Source of the DNA: Cymodocea nodosa
Taxonomy: Eukaryota; Streptophyta; Magnoliopsida; Alismatales; Cymodoceaceae
DNA length: 64,000 nucleotides
Reading direction: 5' to 3'
Assembly: GCA_036874045.1 (NCBI GenBank)
Contig: CM072338.1
Location: 18,312,501-18,376,500, forward strand
Below are positions 1 through 13,481 of this stretch, piece by piece (position 1 is the first letter of the stretch; every line of letters begins with the position of its first letter). The notes below the pieces were generated by a model, which made no database searches, was not told the DNA's origin, and saw nothing but the letters and a program-made list of their open reading frames with translations. The position numbers and the translations under genes are program-made.

Positions 1-570
1 ATTTGAGATTATAAAATATCAACTTTTTAAGATTACATGTCATTTTTATTTGATACACAATTAAAGATTGTTATAACATATTTCTTACTTTATATTTCTT
101 TACAAGTAGATATAATTGATTTACGTAAAGATTTATAAGATGAATGATCAGAATTTGACATTATTAATAAAATATTAGATGTAAACGAAGAAGAGGTAGA
201 AATAAGAAACATTATAAGAACGAAAATTCAAAATTTTTCAAATGAATTTGTATCTAAACATTATGAAAAAAAATTATAATATTTGTTATATTGTAATAAT
301 TATCTTGTTTAATAAAATTATTCAACTTTTAAATAGTAATAAATTTTTATAATTTGATCATCTTTTAAATATTTTTAATAACAGTATTGTAGTTATTCGT
401 TATTTTGTAAAAAAAAATTAAAGTAGTAAATTTATTTATTTATAACCTATATTCTTTTATTTTCTTTTGATTTTTAAACGTGTCCAAATATCTTTAAATT
501 TTTTAATTTTCTTGAATTTTTTAAACTTTCCATTTTCCTTATTTCTTTAAATTTTTTTATTAATGAACCA
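1..570 (+). mobile_element. PIF/Harbinger element copy 1, 3' part (decayed)
   Basis: Reading forward with frame changes, bases 60-230 resemble the end of a plant PIF/Harbinger transposase: a stretch like IVITYFLLYISLQVDIIDL, then EFDIINKILDVNEEEVEIRNII. Stops and frameshifts make it non-functional. The following AT-rich tail to about 570 aligns base by base, inverted, with 48,440-48,760 in the TAF1 intron, and directly with 2,540-2,800. The element is cut by the left window edge. The family call rests on protein resemblance plus the better-preserved intron copy; the exact 3' border is uncertain. Confidence 0.75.
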
Positions 571-1037
571 CATTATTTTTTAAATAGTAATAAATTTTCA
601 TTATTTTTTAAATTTAGAGAGTCACCTGTCACACCATGAACCATATTGTAATAATGTATATTAACTCGAACTCGAAAAACATTATTGAAATTTACGAGGT
701 TTACTTCATGCAGCTTTATACATATACATGTAAATTTTGAAGTGGGAGCAGCTTGATTTAACTAAAATTATATCTCTTCGAGAACATCATCCGGTGGGCC
801 CTCTTCTGTAAGGATTTCCGCAGTGGTGGTCTCCAACCCTGCTTTCATTCCCTCCATCGTTATTCAGGAAAGAATACAAAGCTTTGTAATACTGCAACAC
901 ATTTAAAAGTCTATATATTTAGATAAAAATGCAACTAAATCCGTATGTATCATCTCATAAATCTCAAAATAAGTAAATCAATTCTGAGTATATGTGTTGG
1001 GTCAATCTGGATGATGTTGTCTTCTTATTATCTTATA
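571..1037. other. AT-rich intergenic spacer
   Basis: No reading frame, RNA gene or repeat family is recognised here. It separates the two left-hand Harbinger copies together with the following microsatellite. Confidence 0.5.
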
Positions 1038-1056
1038 TACATACATGCATGCATGC

Positions 1057-1129
<73 letters not shown>
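1038..1129. repeat. Compound microsatellite (CATA/TGCA)n-(TA)n-(GA)n
   Basis: A run of ATACATGCATGC-type tetranucleotides passes into about 13 TA dinucleotides and then about 15 GA dinucleotides. Short reading frames on both strands here encode only HTYI/YIYI/RERE or SLSLS runs and are products of the repeat. Confidence 0.95.
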
Positions 1130-1130
<1 letters not shown>

Positions 1131-1540
1131 AGTTGGGGGCCTCAAGAAATTTCCAACGGTTGCGACACATGGTGCTTGTAAGGGTTGCCACGTATTTTTT
1201 AATTTATAATTTTTTAAGGGTTGCGACACAGTGACCATAAACGATGACGCTCGCAGTATAAATTAATAATATTGTTGGTGTGTATCAAATTTACGTCTGT
1301 TGGCGCGTTATTTACGACGTACCGGTTGATCCAAAACTAAGGAGTGAACAGCTCTAGGGCCAGCCGTGCATGCATGCAAAATTAATTAATTGCTTCTCTG
1401 GCCAGATCAAACACACCACCTCCAATCCTTAGCTTACTTCATGTGGGACTGCTTCCTCTCACTCTCGCTCTCTTTCTACACGTATTCGTTAACTTATATT
1501 ATCCTCTCGTAGGCTAAAGGGAGAATTTTTTTTTGTCTCG
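1130..1540. other. Intergenic spacer
   Basis: No gene was recognised. The stretch contains GCATGCATGC and the moderately GC-rich sequence between the microsatellite and the second Harbinger copy. Confidence 0.45.
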
Positions 1541-1549
1541 ATTAGTCAA

Positions 1550-2835
1550 AATCAAATGTACGAAGTAATAAAAGAACACTTCTTTCTTTTTATACAGTCA
1601 ATTAGTACTTATTTTAATAAAATAGTTAATGTAATAATACGTTTGAATGATATATTAATAGTAAAACATTTAACTATGCTTGAATTCAGAATAATCATAA
1701 TATATTCTCATATTTAAGGTACATTTTTATGATTAAAATAATAGTTATATTAATGATTGTTGCATTTCATTTTATGTAACTAACTTGTTATATTTTTATT
1801 TATATAAGATTGTATTAGTGTTATCGATAATACACATATAATAGAAAAGGAAGATTATTTCAAAATATTATGATTGCATGTAATTTTAATATGAAAATTA
1901 CTTATATTTTCAATGATTAAGAATAATCAATTGTAAATACTTGAATATTACAAAATATGATCTTCGAGTTCCACTAAGTACGATACTTATATAATAAAAT
2001 TATAATTTTCTAAGGTATTAAAATACATCTAGACTAATAGAAGCTAGTATATAGGTAAATTTTACTTAGTAGACTTTGATTATCCAAATCATCTAAAATT
2101 TATCGAGGTGTTAGGTATCACTTAACAAAGTATAATATTAATAGACTTTCAATGAATATTATTGAAAATTTCAATTATAAACATTTACAATTGAAAATAG
2201 TGATTGAATGTATATTTGAGATTATAAAACACTAATTTATAATTTTACAAGATTGCATGTCAATTTCTATTTGATACATAAGTAGAGATTGTTATAACAT
2301 ATTTCTTACTCTATAATTTCATTAATCAAGTAGATATAATTGATTTACTTAAAGGTTTATAAGATGAATTATCAAAATTTGACATTATTAATAAATATTA
2401 GATACAGACAAAGAAGAGAAAGAAATAAGAAATATTATAAGAGTGACTTAAGAAAAGAATTAATTGACACAACACTTGAAAATATCATGTATGCCACGTG
2501 GGAATGGTCAAAAGGGTTCAAAAATTTTCAAATGAAATTGTATCTAAACATTACAAAAAAAATTTATAATATTTGTAATGTTGTAATATTTATTTTGTTT
2601 AATAAATTTATTCAGGTTTCAAATAGTAATAAATTTTTATAATTTGATGATGTTTTAAATATTTTTAATAATAGTATTGTAGTTATTTGTTATTTTGTAA
2701 AAAAAAAATAAAAGTTATAAATTTATTTATAATCTATATTTCTTTATTTTCTTTTGATTTTTGAACGTGTACAGATATCTTTAAATTTTCTTTTAAAATT
2801 TTTTTTCTGAATTTTTGGAAGACACGTATACCTCC
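1550..2835 (+). mobile_element. PIF/Harbinger element copy 2 with decayed DDE transposase
   Basis: Forward reading with many stops and frameshifts gives successive transposase blocks: QSISTYFNKIVNVIIRLNDI (about 1,598), DCISVIDNTHI (about 1,811; family consensus DCIGAIDGTHI), QNIMIACNFNMKITYIF (about 1,862; consensus QNVMAACDFDMKFTYV), VDFDYPNHLKFI (about 2,074; consensus VDSGYPNRPGFL), then a C-terminal acidic tail. The last 40 bases before 2,835 match the inverted first 40 bases of the TAF1-intron element at 48,416 at about three quarters of positions, so 2,835 is a plausible terminus. The left border is a guess. Compared with copy 1 it has about 65 extra bases near 2,440-2,510, including a CCACGTGG palindrome. 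Confidence 0.82.
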
Positions 2836-3644
2836 GTAATGTCACTAATAATTGGACCAATACCATTTCACCTCCTCGGTGACATATGTCGAAAGAAATT
2901 AGCTTCCTTTTGCTCTTATCTTTTACCCTTTTTTTTATGTGTTTCTTTATCTTCTTTCTCCGACGCTTCTGTTCGACTTAACTCCGTGTGACTCCTTGAC
3001 TCTCTTTTATCCGTAGTTTCGGGAGTTTTTATTAATTCTATTTTACCATATTTAAAAAAAAACACGTGTCACACTAAATTTATTATTATTAAAAACGATT
3101 AGAAATTCACCCACGAACGGAAAAGTAGAAAACCACGCCGAACGTGCAACGTGATCCACAAGAATAAAGTAGACCTTGCTTTGTCTTTTCGGCTAAAAGA
3201 TCCACACGAATAAAGGTGACGGTACTTATCACTTTATATTACGTCATTAAAATTAAAATTAGAATCAAAATTATGAATACCTCTGAGTGGTACTGCGGTG
3301 GCCACCGCGACGTATCGACAGCTACACCTCAACGGCGGGGTTGACGACAACGACCTATGTCGACGGCGAGGTTGGACGCTGTCGATGGCTGACGTCCCGC
3401 CACCTTGGATTTCGCCACTCGTGGGGGGGGGGAGGGATTCTTCGGTGCAAGGGCGTGGCGAGTGGGAGGGGCCAATTCGTCGAGGGTAACCAAATACCTT
3501 CTCTTTGTAGTGTTCTTGCTTTTTTGGCGTGCTTTGAGTGGTTGGGACGAGCAATCATGGACTTCCGTTTCGTGTTCTCTTGTGTTTCATCATCCTCTTC
3601 GCCCCTCCCTTTTCTGCCGGTGCCGTTGGTGCTGCTGAGTAGGG
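2836..3644 (+). promoter_or_regulatory. Upstream/promoter region of the SnRK2 gene
   Basis: This stretch is gene-free and has a GC shift near 3,290, where a GC-rich leader (probably 5' UTR) begins. It contains a perfect palindromic G-box/ABRE-like core, ACACGTGTC, at about 3,062-3,070, a second ACGT-containing stretch near 3,240, and a weak TATA-like CTTTATATTAC near 3,232. ABRE elements are known binding sites for ABA-responsive bZIP factors; a link to this gene is inference. Overlapping GC-rich frames at 3,287-3,835 are not supported as proteins. Confidence 0.4.
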
Positions 3645-6541
3645 ATGGAAAGGTACGAGGTGATCAAGGATATTGGGTCGGGGAATTTCGGAGTGGCCAA
3701 GTTGATCCGAAACAAGAGGACAAGGGAGCTCCTTGCCGTCAAGTTCATTCAGAGAGGGCCGAAGGTTTGCTACTGCTTCTAGTCTTGGGATTTCTATATT
3801 TGGTCGCTGTTGTAAAGAGGAACAAGTGTTCCTGAATTTTTCAGTTTTTGGATTCTTTTTGCCGTTGCTTGTTCGGTTGTTGCGTTGATTTGGATTTGTT
3901 TCTGTTGACGGGCAGATTGATGAAAATGTGCAGAGAGAGATCATGAATCACAGATCACTGAAGCATCCAAATATAGTTAGATTCAAGGAGGTAAATGCTT
4001 CTGTTGCCTCTGCCTCCAGTGACTTAACCATTCTTTTTTTTTTCCTTTATTGTTCTGTTTCTTCCTTTCTCATGTTAATTGTTCATTTACTGAAGCTGGA
4101 AGGTGAGGACCTTGGCGATTTTGTTCTGTTAAGACATTGTTTTAGTCCTTAAAGAAGAGTCTAATAGATTTCTTGAGCGAGCTTGGTTTGTTGCCATGGT
4201 TTGTTGGGTGTGCCATTCTTAAACCGATCTTGTCTATCTGTCAACTTGTCTCTTGCGAAAATTGATTAAATCAAGGCGCACATAAGAAGCTTTTATATCT
4301 CCCAGCATGCTCAGTTTGAAACCTTATTAAATCGTTACACCTCTGGCCATCATGGAAGGAACACTGCAAAATCACATGAATCCAACGATCTCTCGATAGC
4401 TCTCACTTATCATGTTCATAACAGTGTCTAATTATTCATCGGGTATTGTGTCTATAAAAATCTTAGATCGTAATACTCAATCATAGAAGTTTTATAATTA
4501 CCATTCCCTATAGTTTCTTTACAATGTAAATTTCTAAAAGTGACATAAAGTACTAACCTCATGCAAAACACACGCTTAAAGTTCTAAACTAGTTTGTTTG
4601 ATTTAAAAATGTTGTGCACACGGTCTACATCAATAAAGGTTTACCTATTCTGAGGATGCGTTTGTATCTAAAATAGCCATGCCGTCATATGGATACTGGG
4701 TTTCATATATCTTTTTAGATTATTTTTATTCACTCTCCTAATAAATCATCTTGACGGTAGAATGACTCTCCTTATTTGGGCAAATTCATGTATTTCTATT
4801 GCACGTTACATTTCTGTTCTTTACCATCAAATAAGATTAATATTCATTAACCTAAATATGTATCTCCTCTAGTCTCAATTTGTCAAATAGAATCGATCTT
4901 ATATTTCCTTCAGGTATTATTAACTCCCACCCACCTAGCTATAGTTATGGAGTACGCAGCTGGAGGCGAGCTTTTTGGGAGAATATGCATTGCTGGGAGA
5001 TTCAGTGAGAATGAGGTAGATTCGATTGCCTTTCTTTCTATTTTTTCCAAGCTTATCCAAAGCTTGTACGTTCCTAGCTCTGTTAACCTTTTGTTTGGAA
5101 CAGGCAAGATATTTCTTTCAACAACTGATATCTGGAGTCAGCTACTGTCATGCTAAGGTGTTCTTCTCGATTGTCTGATGTTACAAAAATCTTTATTGAA
5201 TTAGCTGCCTTTTGGAAAAGTTTTCATAAAACTTGATCTCTTATATTGCTACAAAAATCGCTATGCCTGCAGCAAATATGTCACAGAGATCTTAAGTTGG
5301 AAAATACTCTCTTGGATGGTAGCGCAGCCCCTCAACTTAAGATATGTGACTTTGGCTACTCCAAGGTGATGCTATGGTGAATATTTTCCAAGTTTTCCTC
5401 ATGAACTCTTCGCTATTGCTTACATCTAGAATAGCTGCAGTCTTCAGTGTTGCACTCACAGCCTAAATCAACAGTGGGAACACCAGCTTACATTGCTCCA
5501 GAGGTCTTGTCAAGGAGTGAATATGACGGAAAGGTTAACGCAACTAGCAGCTTATTATTCTCACAGACGACGATTACAATTTTTTTGGAACGTGATGTCA
5601 ATCTTCTCGAAATTTCAGATTGCGGATGTTTGGTCCTGCGGAGTAACATTATATGTTATGCTGGTTGGATCGTATCCCTTTGAAGATCCAGACGAACCAA
5701 GAAATTTCAGAAAGAACATAGTGGTGAGTGTGAAAACCAGTAAGTAATAAGAATCTGTTTTGGAGTAGGGTTTGCTGGATCATCTCAGCACCATGACATG
5801 AGATCTTTTTGTATTAGACTCTTCTTGCACATCTCCGACGTACATCTTATTGCGAAATTCATGCGCATTCACTGATTCTTACTGAATCCATATATACCTG
5901 AAGGTGGCATTTAAGATGATTTGTGTGATAAGAGTTTATTTGTTTTGGGGGTTTTCACTTTTCGGCGATGATTTGTATTTTCGTTGAAGATGCATTTCTT
6001 TTTGGCAGCGAATACTTGGTGTGCAGTACTCCATACCGGATTATGTGAGAGTATCGATAGAATGTAAGCACCTGCTGTCTCGGATATTCATTGCAAACCC
6101 CGAAAAGGTGTGCCATCATCTTTGCCACGTAATTCAGTAATCCATCATCGAATAATAGATCACTCACCGCATACTCCCGTCGGGAATTCAATTCTGGAGA
6201 ATCGTTCCTCCGAGGATTAATTATACCGCATTAACTTGTTCGATGTATTATTTTAACTGCAGAGGATTACATTGAAAGAGATAAAATCTCATCCGTGGTT
6301 TCTGAAGAACCTTCCAATAGATCTGGCAGGTGATGATTACGACAACTTTCCAAGCAACGATGACACTTCCCAGAGCATCGAGGAAATAGCATCCATCGTT
6401 CAGGAAGCTAGGAAACCTTGTGAGATGGCAAAACTACAGTCAGGTAAGTTTGCCGCGGTTAGCATGGAGCTTGATGATATTGATGCCAATGCAGATTTCG
6501 ACGACTGTGAGGCTAGTGGTGATTTCGTTTGTGCCACGTAA
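3645..6541 (+). CDS. SnRK2-type Ser/Thr protein kinase (SAPK/OST1 family)
   Basis: Nine exons with GT-AG borders: 3645-3764, 3916-3990, 4914-5015, 5104-5157, 5273-5365, 5441-5533, 5619-5723, 6009-6107 and 6263-6541, giving 339 residues, the usual SnRK2 length. The start [20 protein letters not shown] is the family's N-terminus with the glycine loop. VKFI carries the ATP lysine, [11 protein letters not shown] the catalytic loop, and ICDFGYSK the DFG. The activation loop reads [20 protein letters not shown] with the phosphorylatable serines. The C-terminus is acidic ([17 protein letters not shown]) and ends ASGDFVCAT. SnRK2 kinases act in cytosol and nucleus in osmotic-stress and abscisic-acid signalling. 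The SGDFVCA-type tail suggests the SAPK1/2-like (subclass II) group rather than the subclass III tail GEIVYAM; this placement is from memory. The longest intron is 3,991-4,913. No disabling change is seen. Confidence 0.95.
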
Positions 6542-6966
6542 ACAAGTTCATGCTCGAGAAGGCGCAAATCACACTCACCGTGATTTTTGCAACTCTCTGT
6601 TGTGCTTGACAGCAAAGCTTTCGGTCTACAGTCAGCATTCGCCGTCTATGTATTTTTATATGTGTGTAAAATATAACCAGTACATATGGAAAAGAAATAT
6701 AAGAGCTTCTTCTCTCATGCAAATAATAGAAGAGCTTGGTTGGGACTCCCGTATTCTCTCTCTCTATCACGATTCATATCACCATTCTCAAAGTTGATTG
6801 GTTTCCTGCGGTTCTGAAATACTCTCGTTTCTGGATTGCACTTTTTTCTAATTATTAGTAATCTTCACCTTCACCAAAACAGACCCGATAATTTTATTCC
6901 CCATAATGCTTTTATATATATATATTTATATATCTGGACACAAGCATAACAATCTTATAAAGGCCG
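6542..6966. other. 3' flanks of convergent SnRK2 and peroxidase genes
   Basis: The two genes converge with 425 bases between their stop codons. The space holds AT-rich 3' UTR-like sequence, including a TATATATA run near 6,913-6,934, and no recognisable gene. Confidence 0.5.
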
Positions 6967-8190
<1,224 letters not shown>

Positions 8191-9452
8191 GTGGGGATTT
8201 TTTCTCCTGCGGAGGAAGCAAAGTGCTGTGTCGGCACTCCGGTGTGTCCCGTTGCTTTTTATGGCGACGACCACACGGCATCCGACAACGGTCACTGCGC
8301 TGGTGCGCATTGTCTCCTCTCCGCTTATCGTGCATTCGTGCCGTCAGTTTTCTCTTTTTAATATTATAATAATAATAATATTGATAAGATTATGTTGTGT
8401 TCTTAATGTATAACAACAGTTATTTTTATATTTATTAAAATTTAATATCAGTAGAAATTACAAATATTGTTACTTTATGTAATTAAGTTATTAAAGCAGT
8501 TGAAGAAATTATGTTGTCCCACGGATTTGAATTTTTGTAGAACGAATGGATCCATAATGTTTCTGGTAATCTTAGCCCATGTTTCGTAAGCGTGCAATGT
8601 GTGATTTTTTGTGATAAATGTAGAGTAAAAGGAATGAACTTTTTACCTTCTGTCGTTATTACAACGACGATACACAAAAAGGCAAACACCATAAGCCTAC
8701 GAACGAACACGTCTCTTGATACGTTTGAGAATTTATAGGGTTAATGGATAGTTTTTTTAAATGATAGATTTTGCTCTATTGTTTTTTGATTACCTTAACG
8801 ATGAAATATATATATGAAATGAAACGAATCACGTAAATCTAAAACAATTAGTTTATAGAAAAGTGCGGAATCCTTCGGCATCGAGTTTTGAAGACGACGC
8901 GGTTGTCCGCCACCACCATTCCCGTTGCCATTTCTAGTGATATTAATGCTCACAGGCATGTGCCCAAGTGTCTGCCTGCCCTTTTAGGTACGAAGGCATC
9001 AAAGTCATCTTTCCTTCAAGTATATCAAATGCTTCTCTAGTAGGCGAAAATATAACGACGCCCATCTTCCTTCTAGAACTTCATCTGATGATTCTTAATA
9101 AAACCTTCTATCATTGGGAAAAGAAAAAAAAGATTTCATCACATGAGGATTCCTGCATGCAGAATAGCAGATGCACGTAAGATAAAGCCCTGGTTTTTTT
9201 GACTTGTTGACATCATTAAAATGGAGATGACAAAAAACATCATCCGAATCTATGCACGTTCTCGGAGAATAAAACAAACATATATACGAACAAACTGAAC
9301 GCAAGCCACTCAATTAAAACTAGCCCACACATAAACAACAGAAATTTCACAGAACAATAACTTAGTTTTTCATCAAAATATGGTAAAAAGCAAAACAAAG
9401 AGCATAAGAAAGGCTGCGGAGGAATCCAGTGGTAAACAAATCCTGATAGTCT
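8191..9452. other. Peroxidase 5' flank and RabA4 3' flank
   Basis: This 1.26 kb contains the upstream region of the peroxidase (lower bases) and the probable 3' UTR of the downstream Rab gene (upper bases). An AT-rich stretch with ATAATAATAATA lies at about 8,363-8,380. No further gene is recognised. Confidence 0.45.
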
Positions 9453-12400
9453 TCAAGAAGTACAGCACGTCTTTTTCTTGGGGATCTCCTGTGCTGGCCC
9501 AGGGATCACAACTTTCTTCCCCGTCAGTGTCGGTACATTACCATTTGGTGCTTGATCATCCGATGCCAAGTTCTTTTTGTTTATAATGTTAAATATCTCT
9601 GTAAGAGTAGTCATGAAGGCAGGTTCAACATTTGTGGAATCAAGAGCCGATGTCTCTAAGAAGAACAATCCTTCCTTTTGTGCGAATTCTTTGGCATCCT
9701 CCATTGGAATTGCTCTTTGATCCTCAAGATCGGTCTTATTACCTATGAGCATTATAACAAGGTTCTTGTCAGCATGATTACGTAACTCCTCCAACCACCG
9801 TGCTATATGGTCAAAGCTCTGACGCTTGGTGATGTCGTAAACTAGCATGGCCCCAAGAGCACCCCGATAGTAAGCACTAGTAACAGCCCTATACCTACAT
9901 CACAAATAACAAGCAACTATTACATGCCTAAGAAGACACAAGGGCACTTTAAGCAAATGCAATATGATATCCAAAAATGAAAACAGACCAAAAGAGGAAA
10001 ATACGACCCCAAAAGCCATATACTAACAGGTAACAACTCATTGGTGTATCAAAAGGCAGCATAATCCATGCATCCAAAACTATGAAGGTATGTTTCATGC
10101 ACCTGGAAAGGTTAGCCTGGCCTTAATAGAGAAGAGTATATAAGTGTAAGTCGTCTTTGTTAATTAACGTCGAGAAAGCAATTGAAATTAGCGAACTCCA
10201 GCACCATTCATCTTCTAGAAATGATGTGGTATGCAACCTAACTGTGCACAGGAAATTGGTTGAGCATAAATAACCCAGTCAATCTGGTATTTCTACGAGC
10301 CAGAAATCACACAAACAAACCATTATTATGATTGGATAATAAGCACAAGCTCCAATGGCGGTGGTGTTCATATGCAACATGTTTGTTGATGCTTTTTCTT
10401 GTCTATTCACTAGATACAAACCAATCAAGTTGGACTTTGAAAGTCACACACTTAAATTTAATATTAAATATTAAATATGTGCTAAAAAACACGAATGATT
10501 CTGAGATAAGAGATATTTTTAGTTGCCTTGATAATATCAAGTAGCATGATGTTCTTCTTGAAGCAAACATCAACACAATCTTACATTTTTCTTTACCTTT
10601 TAGAATAAAAAGTTGATATTCTAACGTCATTCTCGGATCTCAGCCATTAATTATCAATTAGTAGATCAGCTTCTGTCACAAGCTTGTTTGTTCTTCTTAA
10701 GATGTTACCAGCTTGTTTACCAGTTGTTGATTCATACATTTTAGCATGTGTTTGAGGAAGTGCAAATGACGGTGTGTAATGGAACACAAGCAACCAAAGA
10801 TAATCAATCAGGCTTTTGTTCCATTCTGATAGTGGCATGAGCTGATTGTCAAAATGTACGGAATGCTTCTAACTGTTAGTTCTTTGTTGGTCCAACCTTC
10901 TAAATTAGTCTTTGATGATGTTTTCTATTGATAAACAAAGAATCCTTCATCTAGCAAGCTTTGGCCAGGTAACAGCAAAGAGCAAACCCAAGGCTGATGG
11001 CAGTGTCCTGCTCCTACACTAACCATTTGAATCTGGAAAAATGTTCATGTGGGGGAATAATCAGAAGTGTATCTTCAAAGAGTCAGAACTCATGACCCAA
11101 GACCATGATGACCTTGAGTGGCCAACATGGCTATTCATTTGGTTTCTAAATTGAGGATGTGAAAATGTATTAGGTGATCCAACCAAAGGGAAAATCCAAG
11201 ATTCAAATGCAGTTAAGTACTACTTTGAACTGAATGTAGGATAACCACATTTTGCGGCAATCAACATGGAACTAATGAATCCATTAAGAAATATGCCAAT
11301 TGAATAAGGTCAATTCTATATCTAGCTTATATTAAGTAGTCAATGGACAATGGACATATTGTGGGCGTGTTATGCATGACAAATACCTCCAGATGACATA
11401 CATGCCAACCAATAAAATAATGTCGACCACTGGCTATGAATCATATGCATATATATTAGTGAATTATAATAAATGTTGACATTATGTTCAAGATAATGGC
11501 ACTTAACAATATATTTCCCGAGTTTGTGCAGCTACAATTAAAATCATTGCATTGGTTCAAATATGTAAGAGAAAGATGTTATCCAGAGTTTGTGAAATGA
11601 TAGTCACAATCATGATATTCTTTAAATAACTGAATAAGATTAAGTCAAATAAAGACATGTTGAGTGGCATTTGTTGTATGATTTCAGATTAATCATCTTA
11701 ACCATCCAATACATTCAAGTTGGGCAAAAGTGCACTGTTAGACAATTGATGGATTACGGTTAAACAATTCATGGGTTTCCTTAACCCTGAAATACTCCTA
11801 CCCCATGGACCATGTATTAGTTTCTCCTACTTTATGTCCTATTTATAGTTCTTTGAATGCAGATCAAGAAATCATAAAAAGTTTGCTATATGAAATGACA
11901 TGTGCCAAAAAAGATCTTTGTCAATTCTACATCTCTAGATTACTTTTCTGAAATTCAACCTTTTTCCACGAAGAAATTAGCTTTTTTTATCTATGATATA
12001 CAGATATAGGGTCAGGGATGTGTTCTTCATTCCTGAACATTCATGCTGGATTATGATACAATTCTATACTATAGTATGTTGAGGAGTGTATACCAGAACT
12101 GAGGAATTGGAATGCTGATTCTCTCTTTACTTCACCGTAAACCTACAAATTCTCTCATCACGAACCCAAAGCTTTGAATGATTTATTATCATGTCATTTT
12201 GCCTTCCCATCATGACCTCCCCTAATGATTCCACTTCTCCCACATATTGGAAGTCCTAAAGGAAGATGCATAAAATGAAATGCATGCAATGTCCCCTCAA
12301 TGCCTCTCTAAACCAATCAGTTTAAACCCAGCAAGTCACACACATAGTGTCCCCTTGATACTGACAAAGCCATCCCTTCATTCCCTTCTTCTTTGACATT

Positions 12401-13481
12401 GGTAGGAACTAAATTCATACATCACTTGAAGCTCCAACATCCAAACCACTGCAGTTCCTCCATTCTCTTCCTTAGACATTTATGTAGAAGTCGTACCAAA
12501 GTTGTTCCAGCACCTAGAATTGTACTTCATTCCACAATTTCATTTTTCATTCCATAATGGCATTCCAAGTTTCCAACTAAACCTACTCCATCATTCCATA
12601 GAATTTACTAGTACTGATGATCTTTGTTGTAGTACCTGTTCTACATTCTGGCCTGTTCCACATACCCAAAAACCTTATTTTTACCAAATGCAAGCACAAT
12701 TCAATAGGATCCAGAATCCAAAATCTCTATATTTAGCCATCCTCGTCTATTACCTGTAGGGACAACAAAAGTATGGGCCTGAAATTCACATGTAACTTGA
12801 TACAAATCCAAGATCATACTGTAATACTAAAAACTGAATCAAAATGACTAAACAAACCGAAAAGTCCCCACGGCATTCATTAGTAACAACTAAAGCAACA
12901 GAACCTCTGCGTCACTTCCGTTCCGCCAGACCTCTCGAATTTCACTTGAATGCAGTGTCTTCTGCTACTCACTATTGAAACAAACCAAGGACAGGCACCA
13001 GAAGCTATTGCGAATTTGCAACAAAAATACAGAGAGAATCACAGATAGTTTCCCATCATACTAAATGCCGGATTTATATGTCCAATGAACCGACATAATA
13101 TCACCGAAATTTTGAAGACAAATTAAATCTATATCTTGCAAATTTTGGCAGATCAAAAACAATAAAATATCAAAGAGCAACAAATCCAACGACGGCAGTA
13201 GGATCAAGTTAGAAAACGGAAAGTATAATTAGGAGGAGCAAAGAACGGGGAAGAAGCAAGGACCACCTCTCTTGGCCAGCCGTGTCCCAGATCTGGGCCT
13301 TAACGCTTTTGTGCTCGATGACGATGGTCCTGGTCTGGAACTCGACCCCGATGGTGGCCTTGGAGTCGAGGCTGAACTCGTTCCTCGCGAACCTCGACAG
13401 GATCTGAGACTTTCCCACGGCCGAGTCGCCTATAAGCACCACCTTGAAGACGTAGTCGATCTTGTCGCCGACTGCCGCCAT
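9453..13481 (-). CDS. RabA4-type (Rab11 clade) small GTPase
   Basis: Two exons on the minus strand, 13481-13267 and 9894-9453, joined in phase 2 (GAG AG | G TAT) to give 218 residues. GTPase motifs: P-loop GDSAVGKS (18-25), switch [12 protein letters not shown] (65-74), NKTD (124-127) and ETSAL. The protein ends KKKTCCTS, a di-cysteine prenylation site for geranylgeranyl attachment. RabA GTPases direct trafficking from trans-Golgi/recycling endosomes to the plasma membrane; RabA4 members act in polar secretion such as tip growth. The [20 protein letters not shown] core and the tail [11 protein letters not shown] point to RabA4, from memory. An in-frame methionine ten codons upstream (13,511) is possible, but the chosen [10 protein letters not shown] start resembles relatives. 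The single intron is 3.4 kb and shows no recognisable second gene. Confidence 0.93.
9895..13266 (-). other. Single long intron of the RabA4-like gene
   Basis: 3,372 bases between a GTGGTCC donor and a GATGTAG acceptor (minus strand). It is moderately AT-rich, with no recognisable transposon protein, RNA gene or long open frame. The small frames at 12,502-12,759 and 10,332-10,838 have no family features. Confidence 0.7.

Noticed and set aside
945-1238. Overlapping reading frames on both strands
   Set aside because: They are produced by the (TA)n/(GA)n microsatellite and encode only dipeptide repeats.
2340-2642. 100-codon frame as a small protein gene
   Set aside because: It overlaps the transposase relic in another frame and the AT-rich terminal region of a Harbinger copy.
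3287-3835. 182-codon frame overlapping the SnRK2 start
   Set aside because: It is out of frame with the kinase exon 1, crosses its splice donor, and has no family resemblance.
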